A stretch of 64,000 nt of DNA from Xenopus tropicalis (lineage: Eukaryota > Chordata > Amphibia > Anura > Pipidae). The notes under the pieces are model-generated. The model worked only from the letters and a program-made list of their open reading frames with translations. It was not told the DNA's origin and made no database searches. Of this stretch, positions 11,232-22,400 are shown in pieces; position 1 is the first letter of the stretch, and each line of letters begins with the position of its first letter. The DNA lies in assembly GCF_000004195.4 (NCBI RefSeq), contig NC_030677.2, forward strand, positions 203,238,213-203,302,212, given 5' to 3'. A program made the position numbers and the translations under genes.

Positions 11232-11778
11232 CAATAGAAAGGCGGTCACACTATGTATGGCCCCTTGTATAGTGTACATGAGCAGATTGGTCAGATATCA
11301 GTCTCAGGATCCCAGAAGCTCAGATATTCCTGCTTCTGTTATTGGAGAAGAGCCATATTGCATCAATCCATGACTCCCACACTGTTGGCTCCATGCAACA
11401 CCTAGACAGCCTTTACTTCTAAATCCAACTCCACCCTAAATCCAGCTTTACCAAACAAATCATTAGTACCTGTACCCTGATTACTAATGAACGGTTTGGT
11501 AAAGTGGGATTCTAGCTATCACACCATTAGTATTAACTGGGTTTGTAAGTTATCTTCAGTTAAAATAGTCTTCAGAGGGCAGAGTTATTTTTTAAAGAGC
11601 ATCAGACTAGGAGAGCATCAATAATTTCTAGCAGAGAGTGTGTCTGGGTTGGAGCCCACCAGATTTTTTCCCAGTGTCCTGCCGGCCCAGTCCGTCCCTG
11701 CATGTCTGGATTAAGATTCAAAATAGACGTTGGCATTGAACACAAAGACCCAAACTGCTCCTCAGAGGTCCAATGCAA

Positions 11779-11942
11779 AGCACCAATCCATGGGGCTACA
11801 ATAAGCCCCTCCGGCAATTCCCTGAGATTCCAGGTAAGTACAGACCTGATGGGGTCACTCTAAATCCATGATCCCAAACCTGCAGGTTTGTATTTGCGTC
11901 GCCATGACCAGCGGCACTAAAGCCAAGTTCTCATTTCAGTTT
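11779..11942. repeat. Direct repeat A upstream of the duplicated exon, with 78-bp insert
   Basis: Parts 11779-11833 and 11912-11942 match 12294-12376. The copy here is interrupted by a 78-bp segment (11834-11911) that begins GTAAGTAC and ends CATGACCAG. CCAG lies on both sides of the interruption. Confidence 0.75.
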
Positions 11943-12024
11943 ACCATTCATATGGACCTTTGATTTGGAAAGAAGACCATTCCTTGTTCTTATTAACAAA
12001 TGATCAAGTGCTTTTGACTTGCAG

Positions 12025-12103
12025 GGAGTCCATGTTCGACGCCAAGTCCCCTTACTCCAGGCTTTTACATTTACGGACCAGATATGTCACAGAGAAGAGC
12101 TGA
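12025..12103 (+). CDS. Duplicated CCDC68 terminal exon (copy 2)
   Basis: It repeats the exon at 9099-9177 with one nucleotide change, ACC to ACA, both Thr, so the 25-residue tail and the TGA are identical. The acceptor ACTTGCAG and about 80 bp of upstream intron are also copied. The whole copied block is about 11943-12234 against 9017-9303. It could serve as an alternative last exon or be non-functional; sequence alone cannot tell. It has no partner exons of its own. Confidence 0.7.
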
Positions 12104-12293
12104 TCAACGCTAAGTGGGACCTGCCATCCATCACAAACAAAGGAACATTCTGGACTTATCACAAGAAGAGCGAGAAAGGACCTCACACCTTACCCAACAG
12201 TGTTTGGACTCATTACTACCCGTTGCTCATTCACTAGGGGTAATGTTTCAATAACTCATAGAAGCCAATTATAAGCCTGCACTGGTCATTAAG

Positions 12294-12376
12294 AGCACCA
12301 ATCCATGGGCTGCAATAAGCCCCTCTGGCAATTCCCTGAGATTCCAGCGGCACTAAAGCCAAGTTATTTCAGTTTA
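12294..12376. repeat. Direct repeat A' downstream of the duplicated exon
   Basis: It matches the interrupted repeat at 11779-11942 but lacks the 78-bp segment: ATTCCAG joins CGGCACTAAAG directly. Together the two repeats bracket exon copy 2. Confidence 0.75.
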
Positions 12377-12815
12377 TTGGCGCCAGTTTTAACTTGCAAT
12401 AGAGATAAAAATGTTCTCCTAAAAAGCACGTCCAGGAACTTGCCACACAACCCCATGTGTTTCATTGTCAGTTCACAATTGGCCTAAATTGCCTAAGTGT
12501 TAACGAAGCTGCTCGTTAAGATTCATTTATTCCGACAGCTTGCCTGATACACTTCCTCCCATGTTTCCTTTTTTAGGCAACCTAAAATACTCCTTTGTTT
12601 AATATAGTCTATTCATTGTACACAATCCCTTCAGCAGCGTTTGTTATGGGGAAAGCTACTGTATGTCTTACTAAAAAAGCATTTCAATAGAACTGGAGAA
12701 TTGATTTTTACTTAATTGCCCCATTTAGAGAGTAGCGTGCTAAAGTCAGACCAGGTTTGCCAGCCTTTCTGTAACAAACACAGGACTTCCAACCATGTTA
12801 TCTTTCTTTCCTGTT

Positions 12816-13448
12816 ACAGGTATGGGATCCCTTATCTGGATATAATTATCCAGAAAGCTCCGAATTACAGAAAGCCCGTCTCCCATAGACTCCATTTTAA
12901 TCAAATAATTCAGAATTTTAAAACTGATTTTCTTTTTCTCTGTAATAATAAAACAGTTCCTGTACTTGATCCCAACTAAGATATAATTACCCCTTATTGG
13001 GGGCAGAACAGCCCTATTGGGTTTATTTCATGGTTAAATGATTCCCTTTTCTCTGTAATAATAAAACAGTACCTGTACTTGATCCCAACTAAGATATAAT
13101 TACCCCTTATTGGGGGCAGAACAGCCCTATTGGGTTTATTTAATGGTTAAATGATTCCCTTTTCTCTGTAATAATAAAACAGTACCTGTACTTGATCCCA
13201 ACTAAGATATAATTACCCCTTATTGGGGCAGAACAGCCCTATTGGGTTTATTTCATGGTTAAATGATTCCCTTTTCTCTGTAATAATAAAACAGTACCTG
13301 TACTTGATCCCAACTAAGATATAAATAATCCTTATTGGATGTAAAACATCCTATTGGGTTTAATGGTTTATTGATTTTTTAGTAGACTAAAGGTATGGAG
13401 ATCCGGAATACCTTTGGTCCCAAGCATTCTGGATAACTGGTCCTATAA
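12816..13448. mobile_element. MITE with internal 113-bp tandem repeats
   Basis: Termini CAGGTATGGGATCCCTTATC and TCTGGATAACTGGTCCTAT enclose about four nearly identical units of about 113 bp, each with CTGTAATAATAAAACAGTA and AACAGCCCTATTGGGTTTAT. The same element is at 59643-60280 and inverted at about 40890-41552. I recall a Xenopus MITE family carrying species-specific internal tandem repeats; the exact family name is uncertain. Confidence 0.82.
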
Positions 13449-14099
13449 ACGGGTCCTAAAATTGGCTCAGTCAGGCAGGTTTGTTTTTTTTTTTTTTTGA
13501 CCACAAAAAGGTCATACAAGTGTACATTCCATTTACAATTTTTCAAGTCTCCTGCTTGCAAGAACCCATTACTGGCTGCATAAAATATAAGGTTCTCTTC
13601 TGCGGCCCTTCCATGTCTGTACCCATTTGTACTGCCATGTCGGGACTACAAGAAATGGAATTTACTATAAAGAGGTAAAGGAAATCCTTATTTTCCAGTG
13701 CATTCGGAACAAGCCATTCATAAACAGAGCCAGGGAAGGCTCAGCCTGAAGGCCTGTTATCCTGAGATGTTGGAAGGATTGCCTGCTCCTCTTGTTGGTG
13801 CAGGGGTAAGGCATTATCTGTTACTGTATGTGTTAGCTCTAGATCCTGGCCATAGGATGCTGCAGTGAGGTAACTTGGGGGGCATCTGTGCATCTACCAG
13901 TCTGTGTTTATAGTAGCCAATGAAGAAGCTGGGACAGTGGTTGCCTTGAAGCTTGAGGAGGTGGAGTTGATATCCCGTTGTATCATAAGCTACTCAGGGG
14001 CAGCAAACCCCAGTGATAATGCCAGGTTCATTTGGGAAGAGAAACTGGATACTGGCAGGGTATAACATAGGTCAGCTTTCATGATTTTAACCTCGGAAC

Positions 14100-14344
14100 T
14101 TAAGGCTGATGTCCCACGGAGCGAGTTAGTTCCCAGTGATAGATCTCTGCTACCACGGGTGGCCAACCGCTCTGAAATGCCTTTCCACCAGCAACAAGTC
14201 ACCTTCAGGAGGTAACTTTGCATGACTTTGAAGAGCCAGACTCTTATTGTTGCCGGTGGAAAGGCATTTCAGAGCGGTTGGTCACCCGCGGTAGCAGAGA
14301 TCTATCGCTGGGAACTAACTCACTCCGTGGGTCTTTAGCCTTAA
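14100..14344. mobile_element. Fold-back TTAA MITE
   Basis: Arms of about 100 bp are inverted copies: the left has GCCAACCGCTCTGAAATGCC and the right GGCATTTCAGAGCGGTTGG. TTAA flanks lie at 14100-14103 and 14341-14344. The right TTAA is also the left TTAA of the next MITE. A diverged relative appears at about 19670-19945. Confidence 0.82.
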
Positions 14345-14665
14345 GGTGCCCATACACGAGCCGATTCTAGCTGCTGATATTGGTCCCTAAGACCGATTGG
14401 CAACTTATCGGCCCGCGTAGGGGCACTACCAATGGGCCTGCCAGACCGATATCTGGCCTGAAATCTGCCAGATATCGATCGGGCAGGTAAAAAAATCTAG
14501 TCAGATCGGGGACCGCATCGGCTCGTTGATGTGGTCCCCGAACCGACTTTGCCTATACCCATTGGGCCCAGGGCCAAACAACCGAATTAGCCTGGATTCT
14601 CCCGATATTGCTCACCCGTTGGTGGGGATATTGGGAGAAGATCTGAAGGTGTATGGGTACCTTAA
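14341..14665. mobile_element. Complete TTAA-type MITE
   Basis: Ends GGTGCCCATACACGAGCC and GTGTATGGGTACC are inverted, with TTAA at 14341-14344 and 14662-14665. It abuts the preceding fold-back element and shares its TTAA. Confidence 0.8.
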
Positions 14666-15378
14666 GACCTTTCAGATTTGTATGTGGCTTATGTGTTTCC
14701 TTGGGCAGAATCTTCCTATATTTATTGTGGCTCTGCGTGGCGGAGGCTAAACCCAGTAAGAATGAGAATTATGTTCCTACAGAGAAAAAAGGGGTGGTTA
14801 GAGACTGTCTAATTAAAACTCTCCAGGAATTCAGAGATATTTCAATGGTGAAAAGTTACCAAAGGCAAATTCTTAATCACAGTTAATGGGGGTGTTCATG
14901 GTTATGTGGGTCAGGATTGTGTGATCTCACACAGTCTGTATGAATGATATTTGGGCTTCACGGTGTACAGTATGTAGCCATAAATATGGAGCAAGGGCCT
15001 AGGGTATAATTACCATTGGGAATCATTTATTGATTTCACAGTGTAAAGGTGCTTCCTCCTCTATGAGAAGTGCCATAATCTCTGGGGACAATATGGGAAA
15101 TGGTAGAACCAACAGAATATTGAGAGAGATCCTTTTCATTTGTCCGAGTAATCAAGACTTATATTAAAGAAATGTAATTAAGTATTTTTGTAATGGTTTT
15201 CATTATTCAATGAAGCTCCCAGCCATAAACACAAACATATCCATAGCTCTGTGCACACACACACACACACACACTATACCCTCCCACTATACATACTGCT
15301 CAAGTGGAAAAATACATGGACGGTTATGTTTGTATAAACAGGGTATATTTTTTTCTTTAATATTTTTAACAGCGGCAG
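14666..15378. other. Intergenic stretch between convergent genes
   Basis: There is no gene, and only a (CA)n tract near 15253-15275. This lies beyond the probable 3' ends of both CCDC68 and RAB27B. Confidence 0.5.
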
Positions 15379-16264
15379 TTAAATCTTAGACAAAAATGAT
15401 AACAGAACTTTCAACCTCTCGCATCCCAATACACATGGCCGCCCATTTCCCAAAGACGGAGGAAGGCGGAGTTCCATAGCGTCTAGCGGGTCCTGTGTGC
15501 GCCGTGAAGAAAACACCAGACTCCTTGAAACATCTAAGCACCCAAGAGAGCGGTGACGATCATTAAACAGCGTATGGTCAACATACAGAATGAGGCTCAC
15601 TAAGTCCCTGATTGTAACAGCACTTTCGATTCGTTTTTTTTTTTTGCCAATAGCAATAAAGAGATGCCAAGCGTTAACATTGAACAGATACCGTAGAATC
15701 AGCCACAAACGGTTGATAAAGAGCAGATTTTTCTCCACGTATAAGACATGACTTATTTTACTTTATTTTTTTAATGTTAACAGCACAAAGTCGATAAAAT
15801 ACATGACTCGGTGGTAAGAAAACAGAAGCCGGTATTGCCTAATCCAATCACGTGCTTGCAATACGGGGGGAGGGGGGCGGGGCTTGCAGCAAATGGTACA
15901 ACGAAAATCTGACCTGTAACTACACCAAAATAGAATATTTTCCGTTGAATTATAGTAACACCTTTTTCCTCTTTATATTTCTTTTCAATATACATCTGAC
16001 GGTTGACAGTTCCTTCATAAGTGAGGTTGCCATATAGCAGTGATGAGTAACCGGTGTGAGTAACAACTCGGAGTATTCCTCAAATACTAGACCTGATCAC
16101 TACCACTGCTACACAGTATCACGGGAAATCCCAAGGGGAGAGTCTTTGTTTGGAATGTTAGATCAATGGCCGACACGTCGGTGGTCCAGTGGGTTCCAGG
16201 AAAGTGGTTTTGCTCGGCCATTGGGCGTCGGGTATAAGTGATTTCTCCCAGTTTGCGGATTATT
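15379..16264 (-). other. RAB27B: Probable RAB27B 3' UTR region
   Basis: Directly downstream of the RAB27B stop there is about 900 bp without recognisable transposons, unlike most of the window. On the minus strand an AATAAA (TTTATT at 15762-15767 on plus) could be a polyadenylation signal. The end point is inferred. Confidence 0.4.
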
Positions 16265-16454
16265 TTAGCATGCACACTTTCTTCCTTCTGGCTTGGCTTC
16301 ATCTAATTTCCCAGAGGTTCCACCATTAACGGCATCTGGTACTTGGGTCTTGTCCACACACTGTTCCATTCGTTTCATTATCAAGTCCAGAAGAGTGTCC
16401 ACTGACTTCTCCACATCTTGCCCAGAAGCCGCACTGGTCTCAAAATAGGGAATG
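16265..16454 (-). CDS. RAB27B: RAB27B terminal coding exon
   Basis: It encodes [39 protein letters not shown] and a hypervariable tail ending GRKCAC, TAA at 16267-16265. The ETSAA guanine-contact motif and prenylated CXC end are present. The acceptor is TTGCTAG. Confidence 0.95.
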
Positions 16455-19400
16455 CTAGCAAGCAAAGAAGGCACCATGTTAGATTTCTGGTTATCTAGGA
16501 GACCCAGGAACTGGGTGTTTAATATTAAATATAACGCGAGGGAACCAAACTTGACATATCTATTTTCCTCCTGTCTTCTAATGGCTGATGATACATTGTC
16601 GTACTCTGATGACAACTGTCTAAACATGGAGCCATAACAAACAATTTGAAGCTAGTAGTGGCCTAATCTCTTTAGAGGACCTCCAGGTGAGCCCCAGCGA
16701 AGGACAATTCCCATTAGCTTTGACACCTATTACATTTAGCAGCAGGGTCGGACTGGGCTGCCGGGACACCAGGAAAAATCCCGGTCGGCCCCGGCGGCCC
16801 AGACCCAACCCTTGCTGGCGCTCCCTCTGCCCAATCGTTCCACCACTGATACATTAAATTTATGCACGCTCAGGGGAGGACATTGGGTGGGGGCCCCTGG
16901 GAGGGGTTAGGTGACGCGGCCGGTGGGGGTACCTGCAGGGCCCCTGGGGAGGGAGCCCCAGTGGGCCCTGCAGGCAGCCCCCCAGTGCAACCCTGTTTAG
17001 CAGTGTCTACATTTAATTATTATGAGAGGAGCCCTTGATCTGAGGTTCTCTATAGCAGTGTTTTTCAACCTTTTTTGGGCAAAGGCACACTTGTTTCATG
17101 AAAAAAATCACGAGGCACACCACCATTAGAAAATGTTAAAAAATTTAACTCTGTGCCCAGCAGCAGTGCCCCCCTAGTACATTGGTGCCAAGAGCAGTGC
17201 CCCCCTAGTACATTGGTGCCCAGCAGCAGTGCCCCCTAGTACATTGGTGCCAAGAGCAGTGCCCCCCTAGTACATTGGTGCCAAGAGCAGTGCCCCCCTA
17301 GTACATTGGTGCCCTGCCTACGGCACACCAGGCAACATCTCGCGGCACACTAGTGTGCCGCGGAACAGTGGTTGAAAAACGCTGCTCTATAGAACCCTAG
17401 GGGCCCAATCCAACAATGTTTAAATGCTGCAAAATTACATTCACTTCCCTGATACCCCAGGCTGGTGCTCCTGTTAGCAGAAAACTGCACCGGCTTGGGG
17501 TATTTTTGAGCGGGAAACACAGAGTAATTTTCTTCTTCATTCTTCAAAGGCCCCAGCCAACACACGAGCAGTAGAGTGAAAGGAGCAGGAAGCAGATCAT
17601 GGTGCTCTCTCAGCGATTTCCCCCAGGAACTGGGGAGGAGCCTAATATTGGGAAGCTCTGACCCCTAATGACTAATATATTATATTATAAATATTTAAGA
17701 CACATCCATTGCTCTCTCTAGAACAAATCCTTCACACTTCAGTTTAGAGGCGGTGCTTTGATGGACAGCTCACCCGTATTTATCAGCAAGTTCCTTCGCT
17801 TGCCTCTCATTCACCTCTCTCTGGTCTGATAGGTCGGCCTTGTTGCCAATTAATACAATGTCGGGATTCTCGCAGTAAGCGTTGGCTTGAAGTTGGCCTG
17901 AAATAAAGCATTTAAAATAATAATTAATATATGTAGGTTTAATTTGCCTTAAACCATAACCACTTGTCTGCCACAAAACGTGGAGCGCGGTATGGTCCTT
18001 TGTACAGTTCTGCATCATCCCTTAAAGGGATGCCGTCATGATTTTTATGGTATAGTTTTAATCACTATATCACATTGTTCACAATACAATTTATTCATTC
18101 TATTTAACACCTTATTCTTGAACCAACAAATGTATTTGTAGCTGTAATATTGGTGTGTAGGCGCCATCTCAGTGCATTGTGCCTGAGTCTGAGCTTTCAG
18201 CCAGCGCTACACATTAGAACTGCTTTCAGCTAACCTATTGTTTCTCCTACTCCCATGTAACTGGAGGAGTCCCAAGCCGGACTTGGATTTCTTACTATTG
18301 AGTGCTATTCTGATACCTACTGGGAGCTGCTATCTTGCTCCCTTCCCATTGTTCTGCTGATTGGCTGCTGGGGGTGAGGGGGGGGGGATATCACTCCAAC
18401 TTGCAGCGCAGCAGTAAAGTGTGCCTGAGTCTGAGCTTTCAGAAGGAGCCAGCGCTACACATTAGAACTGCTTTCAGCTAACCTATTGTTTCTCCTACTC
18501 CCATGTAACTGCTGATTGGCTGCTGGGGGTGAGGGGGGGGGGATATCACTCCAACTAGTAAAGTGTGACTGAAGTTTATCAGAGCAGAAATAACATGGCT
18601 ATGGCACCCTGGGAAATGAAGAATATGGCTAGCCCCGTATGAAATTAAATATAAAAAAAATCTATTTGCTCTTTTTAAAAATGGATTTCAATGCAGGATT
18701 GTGCTGGGGAAGCTCTATTAACTGATGGGTTTTCAAAATAAACATGGTTTCCCATGACAGAATCCCATTAAGCCATAACACTTACTCATCCAGTTTCTGA
18801 CATTCAAGAAGCTCTGTTGGCTAGTGAGATCGAACATTAACAAGAATCCCATGGCATCTCTGAAAAACGCTGTGGTGAGACTTCGGAACCTACAGAACAG
18901 AAACGTCTGTGTTAATTTCATACATTTATATAACTGAATATGAGCCAATGGGGAGATGAACAAAACACATTACAAGGGAGGTGGCAGGATAACCTAGAAT
19001 ATCCGCTGGTGTTCGGCATAGACTTGGAGACTCTCCAAGAACCCCCGGGGGCCATAAATTCTCTATTGAATTGAACATTATTGCAGTCGGCTTCCGATTA
19101 TTGATGGGATTCACGAGAAGCTCCAGGCCAACTTTTTTCATAAACCAAAAGTGTTTTATTGACAACAATGTCTGTGCTAAACTATAAATAAATAATCAGG
19201 AGGGAGATAGCCTGGAAGAACCATCTATCACTGGCCAATAGAGCAGGATAGCTGATTAGATGAGTTCCTGGGGAGTTTACCAAAGTTTGTTGGCAGCATT
19301 TATACAATATAGGAAGTTAGGAATATAATATTTAGAAGGTGTTTTCCATTGAGAGAAATATATGTCCGTCCAAATTACATCAATATGGGTAAAAATACAC

Positions 19401-22400
19401 CAAGTACCATTGATGTTCCAATATTTAGCCATAATCCCCCCTCCCCCAAGTTGTAAACTCAAGATATTTAGGTGTAGTGTATTAACCTGGCCATGTAGCC
19501 CACAGCAAGAAAGGTATCCCAGATATTTTACAGAGCACTATTTTGGGGAGTGGGGCTTGCTAGAGGGGGATAGGCCTGGCTGAGGAGGAGTTAATGTAAA
19601 AAGACTGAAGGATAGCAGATATATTAGGGAAAGTTGGGAACAACAGCACAGGATGGTGACAACAAGGGCTATGACCAAAAGATAAGTGGCCAGCGATAAA
19701 TGTCCTCTATCGCAAGTGACTAATCTCCTCCAAATGCCTTCCCACCATGAATAATGGACGATTTGGACTATGGTAAACCATAAGAGTACCTTCAGCTTTC
19801 TGAAGATGGCCAAATTTTCTTTGCGAGGCAACTTTGGAAAGCCAAAGCCATATGGTTTACATTATCGCAGGTAGGAAGGCATTTGGAGGAGGTTAGTCGT
19901 CGCGGTATAGGAGATTTATTGCAGGCAACTAATATCCTCGTCTGTCATTACCCTAAAGGTCCCCATACAGGGGTCGATTGTAGCTGCCGATATGGGTCCC
20001 TTGGACCAATTCGGCAGCTTATCGGCCTGTGTAGGGGCAGAACGAGGGGCCTGCCTGACTGATATCTGGCCTGAAATTGGCCAGATATTGATCTGGCAAG
20101 GTTAGAAAATTCAGTTGGATCGGGGACCACATTGGCTCGTTGATGTGGTCCCCGAATCGACTGCCCATTGCCGCCAATATAATGCGATCGTTTGGCCCCA
20201 GGGCAATTAGCCTACACGCTCCCCGATATCACCCACCCATAGGTGGGGATATTGGGTGAAGATCCGCTCACTTGGCGATCTCGCCAAGCGAGCGAACCTT
20301 AACGTGGGGACCTTAAGCTGGGAAGTGGATAGTAGGATAAGATGATAGAAATAAAGAGAATGACAGCATGTCAAGATAGTGATGATAGTAGGTTATACTG
20401 TTTCATTGCTGGCCAGCCTGCTTCAGTGCATCTTATAGGTTTAGATACTTATTTAGTTGGACGCCACTTATTTTTATGTTGGTCTGTCAGATTATATCAT
20501 CTCACTATGTGGACTATGTGACCTATGGACATAAATATGCAGTTATCCCCTGAGGGGGTGGGTTTTACTTATTGATTCACCACAATTATACCGGTACTTA
20601 TTTTATCCTTAGTGTGTCCCCATGACCCTAATGTAGCATTGCAGCACTCATAACTGCATAACTTGCAAATGTTATGTCTTAGCAGACCAACCTAGATCAA
20701 CCAACAGATCCCTTCCAACAACAAATGGTTAAATCCCAGATAATTCCAAGCCTAATCCATGTTGAAGATACACAACCACATTTTGAGATGTAGGAGTATG
20801 GCTGGTAAGGTTTTTTGCTGTAGATTACATGAAGTTGACTGTATGAGACCATCAAGAAGGGTTGCAGTACCCTCAAATGCTTGCCTTGCTTTACTAATAT
20901 CTAACTAATGGGATCAGTTGAAAGATTCCTGTAGGACTACATTGGGTTTCACTTTGTCTCCTTCTCCTGTCTCCAAGTTATCGGAGTTATTAATACAAAG
21001 GTGATTTCAGTAAAAGATGATTTAATAGAGTATGCAGTTACAGAAAGTTGACCAATTCTGATGGCCTGTTAGGAAATAGAATAGCCATGTATAACTGTAT
21101 GGTTACCGTTCTTGTCCCGCTGTGTCCCAAAGTTGCAAATGAACCTTGAATGTTTTGCCATGAGTACCGCCTGGTCCTGCATTGCTGTATATCTGGGCAA
21201 TAATGACACAATATAACCCAACATTAGTCTTGTTTCAGATGTTACATGCACATTGGACAGGTCATGGAACACAATCATCAATATAAAAACAAAGAAACTG
21301 CCTGGAAGGTTAGAAGAAGTACAAATACATCAAATACATGCACAATGGTTGCCTTCACCTTAGCTTTATACAACTTTGGACTGGACCACCAGGATACCAA
21401 TGCAAAGCCAAACCTCCTTCCAATCACAACTCTGGAGCTGGTCATGAGCTCAGAACTCAAGGGTTCTTCACAAGGAGAGCATCATGGCCCCAGCATAACT
21501 CCCCAGGCATGTTTGCTTATGGTTTCTCTGCTCCTGCCATGCAGACTGTGGAAGGACACATTTAGGGGCAGACAGAATAAAATGGGAAAAGAAAGAAAAC
21601 GGAATGGAGCAGTAGACATATGTGGGAAAAGACCAAAGATAAGGGATGAGAAACATTAAAAAGTAGGAATAGGAAAGGTTTAGAAAGAGGATAGAAGATG
21701 TACCCCAAAAAATGATGGGAAAGGCCAAAGGAAAAGAAAAGGGAAAACACCAAAAGAAAACAAGTAGTGGTAAAAGAGAGTAACTGGAGATAGAACAAGA
21801 GTGAAGAAAGGTTGGGACTAGAGGATAACAGAATAACCAAAGGTTATAATGAAGGTAACTGTTGAAGAAGCTGAATGTTATGGGTTGCTGGGACCCTTCT
21901 CTAAGGTTCCTGGTGGCCCAGATGCCATCACTACGGTGCTTTCAACTTCCAAAGGGTGTTTTACATAAGTCCTGATACACTATTATTTCCAAGTGCTAAA
22001 GACAACTCATTGCAACCATGCATGTAATTAAAGGGTTTCTGTCATGATTTTTATTGGGTACTTTTTATTTCTAAATTACACTGTTTACATAGCAAATAAT
22101 TCCATCTACCATTTAAAATTTTATACTTGAAGCAACAGGGCTTTCCAGTGCTACATATTAGAACTTCTTTCAGGTGACCTATTGTTTCTCCTACTCCCAT
22201 GTAACTGGAGGAGTCCCAAGCCGGACTTGGATTTCTTACTATTGAGTGCTATTCTGATACCTACTGGGAGCTGCTATCTTGCTCCCTTCCCATTGTTCTG
22301 CTGATCGGCTGCTGGGGGTGAGGGGGGGGGATATCACTCCAACTTGCAGCGCAGCAGTAAAGTGTGCCTGAGTCTGAGCTTTCAGAAGGAGCCGGCGCTA

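Noticed and set aside
21246..21840. Frames of 137 and 92 codons near 21.3-21.8 kb
   Set aside because: They lie in a RAB27B intron. The minus-strand one reflects a purine-rich tract and the plus-strand one has no recognisable family features.
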